Assembly (NCBI GenBank): GCA_947396885.1
Contig: OX377202.1
Coordinates: 78,154,643 to 78,218,642, forward strand
Reading direction: 5' to 3'
From: Heligmosomoides polygyrus polygyrus
Taxonomy: Eukaryota; Nematoda; Chromadorea; Rhabditida; Heligmosomidae
Length of the DNA: 64,000 bases
Shown: positions 23,703-33,055 of the stretch, one piece after another
Layout: the number at the start of each line of letters is the position of its first letter
How positions within the stretch are numbered: the stretch's first letter is position 1
The notes under the pieces: generated by a model
The model's input: only the letters and a program-made list of their open reading frames with translations
What the model was told of the DNA's origin: nothing
Database searches by the model: none
Position numbers and translations under genes: made by a program

Positions 23703-24400
23703 CGAATTTTTTGAAAGACAAATTTTTTGAAGACTAGAAAAAATGTGTTTTTTACAATATATGAATGATTTTGGAAAAAATTGTCTTCATGCGGGCTTTA
23801 AGGTTGAATTTCTTCCTTTCTTTCTGGTCGATTTTTACGAAAATGCGTGCCGAAAATCGAAACCCCCGCTCGCATGAAGGTGCCTTTTTAAAAACTGGTA
23901 CATATATGTTAAGAAAGCCCACTTCCTCTAATTTGCAAAAAGTTTTTGGCTTTTTTGAATTTCCCAAGAGTAACCGAGTTATGATGTTTTGTGAAGTTCT
24001 TTCATGGAAGTCGGAGCAGAGTCGACCAGAGTGTAAGGAAAGTTCTTCCATTGAAGTCGGAACAGAGTAGACCAGAGTATAAAGACAGTTCTTTACAAAA
24101 ACGATCATAACTCGGTTATTCTTGGAAAATGAAAAAAAGCATTTTTCAAACAAGAGAAAATGCGCTTTCTTAATATATATGTATCAGTTTTCAAAAAAGG
24201 GATCTTTATGCGGGCCGGGGAGGGGATTCGTTTTTCAGTACGTATTTTCGCAAAAACCGACCAGAAATCCAACCTTCCCGCCCCGCATGAAGACTCCTTT
24301 TTTCAAAAATGGTTCATATGTTGTAAGAAAGCACATTTCCTCAGTTCTCAAAAAGTTTTTTGTCTTTCTAAAAATTCGAACGTGAAGGATGGGCGAGGCG
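23490..24400. repeat. AT-rich module array in both orientations
   Basis: A module of the form ATCATAACTCGGTTATTCTT, GGAAAATCAAAAAAG, GCTTTCTTA-CATATATG, TTTTCAAAAAAGG and TTCATGCGGG recurs several times, some copies forward (about 23510, 24095) and some reversed (about 23880-23990, 24290-24390). Adjacent opposite copies make imperfect stem-loops. The duplicate is at 29535-30445. Open frames here are by-products. Confidence 0.7.
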
Positions 24401-24536
24401 CAGGGCCTCGTAGAAGTGATCTTTCTGCTGTATTGGTGTACTTGTAGGTTGTTCTATGTAGTGTTCTGCTAGTAATTCTGTTCGTTATTCCAGTGTACCT
24501 GTTGTTTTCTCAGCTGCGGGATCGATCGATGGATGT

Positions 24537-24628
24537 CCGCCTCGCCTGTGCCCAGCGCCGGCCATTCGGAGGCGGCGGGGCGGACACCGCCGCCTCCGAA
24601 TGGCCGGCGCTGGGCACAGGCGAGGCGG
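24537..24628. repeat. Perfect GC-rich hairpin, 42 bp arms and 8 bp loop, copy 1
   Basis: 24537-24578 pairs without mismatch to 24587-24628; the arms contain GCGCCGGCCATTCGGAGG and its complement, the loop is GGCGGACA. Antisense and sense open frames over it are mirror images and not evidence of a gene. Confidence 0.95.
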
Positions 24629-24642
24629 CGCGTGTCCACTTA

Positions 24643-24781
24643 AGGCCTCTGCTATACTCCCGCGGGAGCATCCGCGGAAGGGCGGGAATCGCGCCGAGAT
24701 CCCTCGCCTGGCCAATCGCCGCGCCCTGCCACGCCCGCCGTCCGCGGTGCACCCTTAGTCCGCGGACGTATAACAGAGGCC
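24643..24781. mobile_element. Short MITE with AGGCCTCTG ends and TTA target site, copy 1
   Basis: The left end AGGCCTCTGCTATACTCC and the right end (reverse complement) GGCCTCTGTTATACGTCC form terminal inverted repeats of about 20 bp. TTA lies on both sides (24640-24642 and 24782-24784). GGCC-rich ends plus TTA suggest a PIF/Harbinger-derived MITE. The GC-rich interior has no coding content. Confidence 0.65.
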
Positions 24782-24784
24782 TTA

Positions 24785-25958
24785 GGGCCTCTACAGAGTC
24801 TCGCGGCAGCGCCCCGAGAACTCGTCCATATTGCTCCCGCCGCAGTGGGACCCACGCTGCCACTGTGGTGGATGCCGCGGCGCGGACGAGTTGTCGCGGA
24901 GCCGCCGCACGCAAAGGTCCCCGAGGGCTGCCGCAGTTTACGGCGGCTCTCACCCGCAGCGCCAGGAGCTGCGGGTGAGACCCGCCGGGGACGTGATAGA
25001 TGGGTGTCCATTATGGTTCATCTATTCTAAACATTTTCTAAAACGAATCTACATGCTAAGGATATAGTAGGTTGTGCATAATCTCTGTCCATAAAGAAGC
25101 TTGACAACCAACAATATAATCACCGGTAGTGTCGACAAATGGAGGTGTATGGAATCCTGCACTCAAAACGTAACGCAAAAAACAGTACGATATTAGGTAA
25201 CCTTAATTGCTTGAAAAATCTCCGTGACCTTCCGTCACAAGTTAGTCGTCTGAGGTTTAAGGAGAAGAAAAGTCGTCTGAGGTTTCTGTTGCACAGAAAT
25301 GCAACAAGAAAGCAGACCGTTCTTTTTAGTACGAGGTTTAACTACATCGATCAGACCTTCCGGACTCAACGGGGCATCGGACGGAACGCTGTCATCACAA
25401 GGGCTAGCACATTATCTTCGAGCTGCTTGACAAGCGAGGAACTTTTAGTGGAAGCAGATCGAAAAAAGTGAGAGCAAGCGCAAAATGGCACAGAACTGTT
25501 GAGTTATAAGAAGTGGGCGCAATGTGGCTCGGGGGGGGGGGGGGTCACCCCCCCTACTCAGTGGTTGTCCGCCTTAGTAAAGGATACGTGTGTGTGAAAT
25601 TACGTCGTAAATAGCCTACCTCAGTTCACTGTAGGGGTAGAACACACCAGTGCTGCAAAAAAATTCCGGTTTCAAAAACCACAAACCGTTGTGTAGGGGG
25701 GTGAGCCCCCCCCGAGCCACATTGCGCCAAGAAGTGTTCTATTCGATTTCGGGGCTTAGATTCAAGAACTCCTAACTTGAGTTAGAAAACGCTTCTTTAC
25801 AAAATAAAAAGCGTTCTGCTTACTTCATCTCTGATATTCTAAGAGGTCGTAGCTGCTGGCAAAAGTACGCAGTTTTGCGTACAGCAGCCCTTGCGGCGCC
25901 GCACCACCCGTCGTTGTCATGGCGGGTCCGCGGCACCCGCAAGACTCTGCTGCCGGCC
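24785..25958. mobile_element. 1.17 kb non-autonomous DNA transposon, present in copy 1 only
   Basis: Ends are GGGCCTCTACAGAGTCTCGC on the left and, reverse complemented, GGCCGGCAGCAGAGTCTTGC on the right, sharing CAGAGTCT-GCGG. TTA repeats on both sides (24782-24784, 25959-25961); read as TTAG, the duplication is 4 bp and the ends both begin GGCC. Copy 2 of the unit shows the uninterrupted site, with one TTAG at 30827-30830, so this is a filled-versus-empty pair. No transposase is visible; a 110-codon frame at 25139-25471 has no recognisable motif. A 3 bp TTA duplication and GGCC ends fit a PIF/Harbinger relative, which is an inference. It also contains a small inverted repeat (CTCACCCGCAGC, 24947-24977) and a nested MITE. 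Confidence 0.9.
25516..25728. mobile_element. 213 bp MITE with perfect 8 bp target duplication
   Basis: Terminal inverted repeats begin GGCGCAATGTGGCTCGGGGG on both ends and extend roughly 40 bp through the G run to TCACCCCCCTAC. AAGAAGTG flanks it at 25508-25515 and 25729-25736. An 8 bp duplication is typical of hAT or Merlin-type elements. It sits inside the 1.17 kb insertion and was therefore the later arrival, unless it was carried in. Confidence 0.92.
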
Positions 25959-26272
25959 TTAGGCCCTTTCAGACCGGCACAGTGGCGGCGGCGGCGGATG
26001 CCGCGGACCAGTGGTTTAGCATAGGGAGGCGGCGGCGATGACGTGCCCGAGCGGCGGCCACGGCGGTGGTGGGGTTTTCAGACCCACAGCGGCCAAGTCG
26101 CCGCCGCCACGCCCCGCCACGCCCACGGCGGCGCCGCCGCCTTGGCCGCCGCCCGAAATGACTGGGGTCATTTTTTGAAGGGCGGCGAGAGCGGTGGCAC
26201 ATCGCAACGTGGAGTGTGCTGCGCTGTGTGCACACTGCGGACAATGCGCGGCTCCACACCAGCCGAGGGAAA

Positions 26273-26631
26273 GGCCTATGTCATACCCTCGCTCACCCCG
26301 AGCGAAGGCGACGAACAGAGCGATGAGCGAAGTGTCTTCGCTAGCGTGAAGCTAGCGAATAGGCGCGCAGTTAATAGCGTTGTGTGCAGCTGCGTCGTAG
26401 CATCGCTACCGATGCTGGCCGACGCTCTGCTCAGCTCAGCGACGCGGTCGCATCGGTAGCGATGCCGTATCGCTCGAAAGTATGACACCCCGCTAGCGAG
26501 GCTTCGCTAGCGGTGGATCGGACAACTGCTACAGGCGTCTGCCCCTCCACAACGTCTGATACCGTCCCTTCCCCAATTATGTTAGTTGTCCATCGCCTTC
26601 GCTAGCGAAGAGCGATGGTATGACATAGGCC
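26273..26631. mobile_element. 359 bp MITE, GGCCTATGTCATACC family, copy 1
   Basis: Left end GGCCTATGTCATACCCTCGC, right end reverse complement GGCCTATGTCATACCATCGC. AAA lies on each side, consistent with a 3 bp target duplication. The interior is rich in GCTAGCGAAG palindromes. It belongs to the same family as the element at 3178-3388. Confidence 0.75.
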
Positions 26632-26689
26632 AAATCGGCGTCATCGAAGGTCATCCTCTCCTCTTTGCCCCGTTGCGAAACCGCTGCGC

Positions 26690-26960
26690 GCACGCGCGCC
26701 CCTAGGGGGCCGGCCTTCCCGCGCGCAACCCTATATAAAGCGGGACCGAGCACGTGGGGCTCAGACTGGACTGGTGTCGAGGTAGCGAGCGGCCAGTCTT
26801 GGAGTCTTCATATGCAGCAAGCTCGCGTACGGTTGGTCTCGGAGGATTCTTGTCTCGGTGTGAGCTGGCGAGTGGCCGGTCCTGGAGCAGCGCGCGCACA
26901 GCGGAGACGGACGGGCCGACCCCCGCTGGTGCCATGGTAGTCAAATAAATCGATTGTACT
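26690..26960 (+). promoter_or_regulatory. TATA box to AATAAA stretch (LTR-like or small transcription unit), copy 1
   Basis: TATATAAAG at 26732-26740 lies in a GC-rich setting, followed by a 200 bp segment and AATAAA at 26944-26949. A TATA box and a polyadenylation signal about 210 bp apart is the layout of an LTR, and also of a very short transcription unit. Terminal TG...CA with a target duplication was not found, so a solo LTR is not established. The duplicate at 31558-31828 is identical as far as I can see. Confidence 0.35.
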
Positions 26961-27019
26961 GTCCGGTTCAGGCGCACCCCAGACATCCGCCCCTGGGTGG
27001 AAGACCCGGTGTGACCCGA

Positions 27020-28000
27020 AAAACTCACCGAGGTTTGACTGATTATTCAAAATCTTTTCTTTTTCTGGTCAAGATTCGAACCCTGCCTACTCCGAATGCC
27101 TACCTTCTTGTAGGCATTCGGGGTATGCCTACCTTCTTGTATGCTGCTTATTATACGGCAGTAAGCATATTTCCTCTAGTTTTCAAAAACTACTTGGCTT
27201 ATTTGAATTTCCAAAAACTGTCAGATTTATAATTTTTGTGAACGTGCAGTTTTGTCGCCCCAGTGATGTCAGAGCCAGATCGACTAGAGGTCGATCCAAC
27301 CTGTTCGATCCAGAAAATCATGTTTTTTTTCACTGTGCATTGATCATGAATTGAAACTCCTAGTGGAAAAATTTCAACTTCATGGGTGGTCTGCTACAGA
27401 AAGGATGTATTTTTTCAGGAAAAATAAAAAATTTGAATACAATTCGCCCTAATCATCGAAGATCGCTGCGAAGTAGCTTGGGTTTTTTACTGCACAATAA
27501 TCACAACTAAAAATTTTACACGGTGCAGTTTCACTCTCTGAAGTTCTTTCTTTCAGAAGGTAAAACATTATTCCACGAGATGTCCATCCCTCAGTTGCGT
27601 TTCCGCCGGCGATTCGAAGAGTGCCTTAAAAAATTTTGTAGGGAGATCGCTTAAGTCCGCCTCACCAACTAACACTTGAATCATCATAGACTACAATTTC
27701 TTGTGCAGATGTTGGTCCTTCCGGTAGAAGTGCAGGTGTCGTATGCATGAGAACCTATGAAAATCTAAAAAGTCGAAGTCGTTGCGATTGTTTCGAAAAC
27801 TACTGGCAATTTCTATAAAAATTTTTATTTCAAACTGTAGAACAATCAGAATATTATTAGCAAAATGCGACATATTCAAAACGTCAATCAACTTTTTTTC
27901 AAAAAAAAAAAACATTTCGAACAATCAATAAATAACGCGTCTTTTTCTGTGGACGATCACAATTGTGTTGATACTGCACCTGAAAAGAAGAACCTATTAA
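27020..28000 (-). repeat. Right inverted arm of the unit, copy 1
   Basis: Its reverse complement aligns with 22461-23702 through shared landmarks, for example GGTCAAGATTCGAACCC at 27067-27083 against GGGTTCGATTCTTGACC at 23634-23650. The duplicate arm is at 31888-32867. Confidence 0.8.
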
Positions 28001-30581
28001 AGGGTACTAAATGGCATAAAGATTTGAAAGTTTCAACACAGATAAGAAATAAGACGGTGATGTAAACAAGGGAGGGGATCGTACCAAATCCGCCCTGGGA
28101 GGGGGGGGGGGTCGAAAATTTTTGGCAAAAACCGAACCCCACGCTTGACCCTTGTTCAGTGTTGAATGCTACCGAAACGGCAGTTTCATAGCTTTCTTGA
28201 CCGAAGAATTTGACGACCAGGGGTTCTGCCGCATCATCGACGATTGTTGTATCGGTATTGCAACTCAATCCGAAATAGAGTTTTTGACCCCTTGCTTGAA
28301 CTTTCTCTACTGTGTCCCTTAACACCTTTATGAACGCACAAATGAGCGATTTTAAAGGTCCGTTCAGTGCAGGGTCAATCTTAAGGTTTGAGGATTGAAG
28401 GGGAGTGGGTCGTACTGTAAAACCATTTTGGCGGAGAAGGTCGTACTCTATCGGTTTTGGTAGAGGATTCTTAAATTTCAGGTTTTTAGGCGATGTTTCT
28501 ATCTATTGATAAGTTATCTTTTTCAGGTGTGGCTACGAATTACAAGCACTTTTATTTCGTGAAGGTAAAAATAAAATTGGATATTGAAATTTTTAAATGC
28601 TGATTGTTGTACAGTGAAAAATAAAGATTTTCTGTCCGCATACGTAGTCAGTGAGAGGTTATCAATTTTTTCAGATTTTTCGAGGATGTCATGGACACTA
28701 CAGTTTTCAACCTGAAGGAGCGACATCAACTTCAAAAATCGTACTTTATAAAAGTTCAAGTGTTAATAACTGCGGATGACCTAAATGCATTCGCCGCAAG
28801 ATTTTTGAAGTGCTCTTCGAATCGGAGATGGAATGGAAACGAAGGATGGACTTGCCACGTAAATTATTTTCTCTCTTTCGCAGGGAACGGCATCAAAAAG
28901 TGAAGTCGTACTGTATAAAATTTTAAGCCCGTTTGACAAACAGTGATAAAACCTTGTTTTTTGAAACGATCTTCTATATGATCAGGCGTCCCGATTTTGC
29001 ATCGTTTGCTAAAAAAATGTCGATTCCCCAAATCACACGGAAGCTGCTTCTTGCTTTTTTAGAGACTGCTTTTTTAAAGCATAGAATCCCCATCTACTAA
29101 GGCTTTGTAAATTTTTCAGAGACCTCAAAAAATCTACGAGTGATGGCAGTTTACGTGCGGGTGCTGCGCTCTCTGATATATTCGATCGCAACTGAAAGAT
29201 GGATGGACACCTCGCGAAAAAAATTCTACCTTCTCAAGGAAAGAAGGTAAGGGAGTGAAACAGTACCGTATGAAATTATAGGTCGTGCTTATTTTTAGTA
29301 AAAAAAACCCGCTTCTCCGCAGCGAACTTGATGATTAGGACGAATTGTATTCAAAATTTTCGTTTTCACTAAAAATATCTTTTCTACCTGAAACAAACCA
29401 CCTATGAAGTTGAAATTTTTCCAGTAGAAGTTTCATGATCAATGCACAGTAAAAAACCATGATTTTCTGAATCGAACAATCGATGGATTGGATCAACCTC
29501 TGGTCGACCTGGCTCCGACGTCACTGGAGCGACAAAATCGCACCTTCACAAAAATGATCACAAATCGGTAAGTTTCTGGAAAATCAAAAAAGCCGTATTT
29601 TTTGAAATCTAGAGTAAATATGCTTTCTGAAACGATAGAAGCATCCTTCAAGAGTAAGGTTTTCATGCGAGGTGGGTAGGGTTCGATTCTTGACCAAAAA
29701 AAAAAAGAAAAGATTTTGAATAAATAATCATTACTTGGTAAGTTTTTCGAATTTTTTGAAAGACAAATTTTTTGAAGACTAGAAAAAATGTGTTTTTTAC
29801 AATATATGAATGATTTTGGAAAAAATTGTCTTCATGCGGGCTTTAAGGTTGAATTTCTTCCTTTCTTTCTGGTCGATTTTTACGAAAATGCGTGCCGAAA
29901 ATCGAAACCCCCGCTCGCATGAAGGTGCCTTTTTAAAAACTGGTACATATATGTTAAGAAAGCCCACTTCCTCTAATTTGCAAAAAGTTTTTGGCTTTTT
30001 TGAATTTCCCAAGAGTAACCGAGTTATGATGTTTTGTGAAGTTCTTTCATGGAAGTCGGAGCAGAGTCGACCAGAGTGTAAGGAAAGTTCTTCCATTGAA
30101 GTCGGAACAGAGTAGACCAGAGTATAAAGACAGTTCTTTACAAAAACGATCATAACTCGGTTATTCTTGGAAAATGAAAAAAAGCATTTTTCAAACAAGA
30201 GAAAATGCGCTTTCTTAATATATATGTATCAGTTTTCAAAAAAGGGATCTTTATGCGGGCCGGGGAGGGGATTCGTTTTTCAGTACGTATTTTCGCAAAA
30301 ACCGACCAGAAATCCAACCTTCCCGCCCCGCATGAAGACTCCTTTTTTCAAAAATGGTTCATATGTTGTAAGAAAGCACATTTCCTCAGTTCTCAAAAAG
30401 TTTTTTGTCTTTCTAAAAATTCGAACGTGAAGGATGGGCGAGGCGCAGGGCCTCGTAGAAGTGATCTTTCTGCTGTATTGGTGTACTTGTAGGTTGTTCT
30501 ATGTAGTGTTCTGCTAGTAATTCTGTTCGTTATTCCAGTGTACCTGTTGTTTTCTCAGCTGCGGGATCGATCGATGGATGT

Positions 30582-30673
30582 CCGCCTCGCCTGTGCCCAG
30601 CGCCGGCCATTCGGAGGCGGCGGGGCGGACACCGCCGCCTCCGAATGGCCGGCGCTGGGCACAGGCGAGGCGG
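30582..30673. repeat. Perfect GC-rich hairpin, 42 bp arms, copy 2
   Basis: Same 42 bp arms and 8 bp loop as the hairpin in copy 1, at the constant 6045 bp offset, with no change seen. Confidence 0.95.
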
Positions 30674-30687
30674 CGCGTGTCCACTTA

Positions 30688-30826
30688 AGGCCTCTGCTAT
30701 ACTCCCGCGGGAGCATCCGCGGAAGGGCGGGAATCGCGCCGAGATCCCTCGCCTGGCCAATCGCCGCGCCCTGCCACGCCCGCCGTCCGCGGTGCACCCT
30801 TAGTCCGCGGACGTATAACAGAGGCC
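30688..30826. mobile_element. Short AGGCCTCTG-ended MITE, copy 2, next to the empty site
   Basis: Identical to 24643-24781. It is followed by TTAGGCCCTTTCAG, the unoccupied target of the 1.17 kb insertion. Confidence 0.65.
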
Positions 30827-31140
30827 TTAGGCCCTTTCAGACCGGCACAGTGGCGGCGGCGGCGGATGCCGCGGACCAGTGGTTTAGCATAGGGAGGCGG
30901 CGGCGATGACGTGCCCGAGCGGCGGCCACGGCGGTGGTGGGGTTTTCAGACCCACAGCGGCCAAGTCGCCGCGGCCACGCCCCGCCACGCCCACGGCGGC
31001 GCCGCCGCCTTGGCCGCCGCCCGAAATGACTGGGGTCATTTTTTGAAGGGCGGCGAGAGCGGTGGCACATCGCAACGTGGAGTGTGCTGCGCTGTGTGCA
31101 CACTGCGGACAATGCGCGGCTCCACACCAGCCGAGGGAAA

Positions 31141-31499
31141 GGCCTATGTCATACCCTCGCTCACCCCGAGCGAAGGCGACGAACAGAGCGATGAGCGAAG
31201 TGTCTTCGCTAGCGTGAAGCTAGCGAATAGGCGCGCAGTTAATAGCGTTGTGTGCAGCTGCGTCGTAGCATCGCTACCGATGCTGGCCGACGCTCTGCTC
31301 AGCTCAGCGACGCGGTCGCATCGGTAGCGATGCCGTATCGCTCGAAAGTATGACACCCCGCTAGCGAGGCTTCGCTAGCGGTGGATCGGACAACTGCTAC
31401 AGGCGTCTGCCCCTCCACAACGTCTGATACCGTCCCTTCCCCAATTATGTTAGTTGTCCATCGCCTTCGCTAGCGAAGAGCGATGGTATGACATAGGCC
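31141..31499. mobile_element. 359 bp MITE, GGCCTATGTCATACC family, copy 2
   Basis: Duplicate of 26273-26631, carried along by the unit duplication, with the same AAA flanks. Confidence 0.75.
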
Positions 31500-31557
31500 A
31501 AATCGGCGTCATCGAAGGTCATCCTCTCCTCTTTGCCCCGTTGCGAAACCGCTGCGC

Positions 31558-31828
31558 GCACGCGCGCCCCTAGGGGGCCGGCCTTCCCGCGCGCAACCCT
31601 ATATAAAGCGGGACCGAGCACGTGGGGCTCAGACTGGACTGGTGTCGAGGTAGCGAGCGGCCAGTCTTGGAGTCTTCATATGCAGCAAGCTCGCGTACGG
31701 TTGGTCTCGGAGGATTCTTGTCTCGGTGTGAGCTGGCGAGTGGCCGGTCCTGGAGCAGCGCGCGCACAGCGGAGACGGACGGGCCGACCCCCGCTGGTGC
31801 CATGGTAGTCAAATAAATCGATTGTACT
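31558..31828 (+). promoter_or_regulatory. TATA box to AATAAA stretch, copy 2
   Basis: TATATAAAG at 31600-31608 and AATAAA at 31812-31817, at the same spacing as in copy 1. Confidence 0.35.
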
Positions 31829-33055
31829 GTCCGGTTCAGGCGCACCCCAGACATCCGCCCCTGGGTGGAAGACCCGGTGTGACCCGAAAAACTCACCGAG
31901 GTTTGACTGATTATTCAAAATCTTTTCTTTTTCTGGTCAAGATTCGAACCCTGCCTACTCCGAATGCCTACCTTCTTGTAGGCATTCGGGGTATGCCTAC
32001 CTTCTTGTATGCTGCTTATTATACGGCAGTAAGCATATTTCCTCTAGTTTTCAAAAACTACTTGGCTTATTTGAATTTCCAAAAACTGTCAGATTTATAA
32101 TTTTTGTGAACGTGCAGTTTTGTCGCCCCAGTGATGTCAGAGCCAGATCGACTAGAGGTCGATCCAACCTGTTCGATCCAGAAAATCATGTTTTTTTTCA
32201 CTGTGCATTGATCATGAATTGAAACTCCTAGTGGAAAAATTTCAACTTCATGGGTGGTCTGCTACAGAAAGGATGTATTTTTTCAGGAAAAATAAAAAAT
32301 TTGAATACAATTCGCCCTAATCATCGAAGATCGCTGCGAAGTAGCTTGGGTTTTTTACTGCACAATAATCACAACTAAAAATTTTACACGGTGCAGTTTC
32401 ACTCTCTGAAGTTCTTTCTTTCAGAAGGTAAAACATTATTCCACGAGATGTCCATCCCTCAGTTGCGTTTCCGCCGGCGATTCGAAGAGTGCCTTAAAAA
32501 ATTTTGTAGGGAGATCGCTTAAGTCCGCCTCACCAACTAACACTTGAATCATCATAGACTACAATTTCTTGTGCAGATGTTGGTCCTTCCGGTAGAAGTG
32601 CAGGTGTCGTATGCATGAGAACCTATGAAAATCTAAAAAGTCGAAGTCGTTGCGATTGTTTCGAAAACTACTGGCAATTTCTATAAAAATTTTTATTTCA
32701 AACTGTAGAACAATCAGAATATTATTAGCAAAATGCGACATATTCAAAACGTCAATCAACTTTTTTTCAAAAAAAAAACATTTCGAACAATCAATAAATA
32801 ACGCGTCTTTTTCTGTGGACGATCACAATTGTGTTGATACTGCACCTGAAAAGAAGAACCTATTAAAGGGTACTAAATGGCATAAAGATTTGAAAGTTTC
32901 AACACAGATAAGAAATAAGACGGTGATGTAAACAAGGGAGGGGATCGTACCAAATCCGCCCTGGGAGGGGGGGGGGGGTCGAAAATTTTTGGCAAAAACC
33001 GAACCCCACGCTTGACCCTTGTTCAGTGTTGAATGCTACCGAAACGGCAGTTTCA

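Larger units (their letters stand above)
22143..28188 (+). repeat. 6.05 kb composite unit, copy 1 of a direct tandem duplication
   Basis: The sequence from 22143 recurs from 28188 onward with a constant offset of 6045 up to 24785, and from 25963 with an offset of 4868. Apart from the 1.17 kb insertion at 24785-25958, the copies differ, as far as I can see by eye, by one substitution near 26105 and by small length changes in an A run and a G run near 27900 and 28100. The unit is a mosaic: AT-rich inverted arms (22461-23702 and 27020-28000), a repeated AT-rich module array (23500-24400), and a GC-rich core (24500-26980) with a hairpin, several MITEs and a TATA/AATAAA stretch. No gene product is recognised. 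Confidence 0.95.
28189..33055 (+). repeat. Composite unit, copy 2 (without the 1.17 kb insertion)
   Basis: Begins immediately after copy 1 with no spacer. The join is CGGCAGTTTCA followed by TAGCTTTCTTG, while copy 2 ends CGGCAGTTTCA followed by unrelated AGAATAAAAC. No target duplication of the whole unit is visible at its outer borders (22142 and 33056), so it looks like a tandem duplication rather than two independent insertions. An assembler joining two haplotypes end to end would look the same. Confidence 0.95.

Noticed and set aside
23765..24447. Overlapping Lys/Phe-rich frames on both strands
   Set aside because: They follow the AT-rich module array and mirror each other across inverted modules; no domain.
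24493..24978. 161-codon and 147-codon opposing frames in the GC-rich core
   Set aside because: They run over a perfect hairpin, a MITE and the 1.17 kb insertion; GC richness removes stops on both strands. No motif.
26043..26459. 138-codon plus frame, duplicated at 30911-31327
   Set aside because: Ala/Arg-rich reading of GC-rich repeat DNA that runs into a MITE; it is duplicated only because the whole unit is.
26690..26960. Confirmed solo LTR
   Set aside because: TATA and AATAAA are present, but no TG...CA borders or flanking duplication could be fixed.
22143..33055. CRISPR-like or satellite array
   Set aside because: Only two long units, no short spaced repeats, and eukaryotic context.
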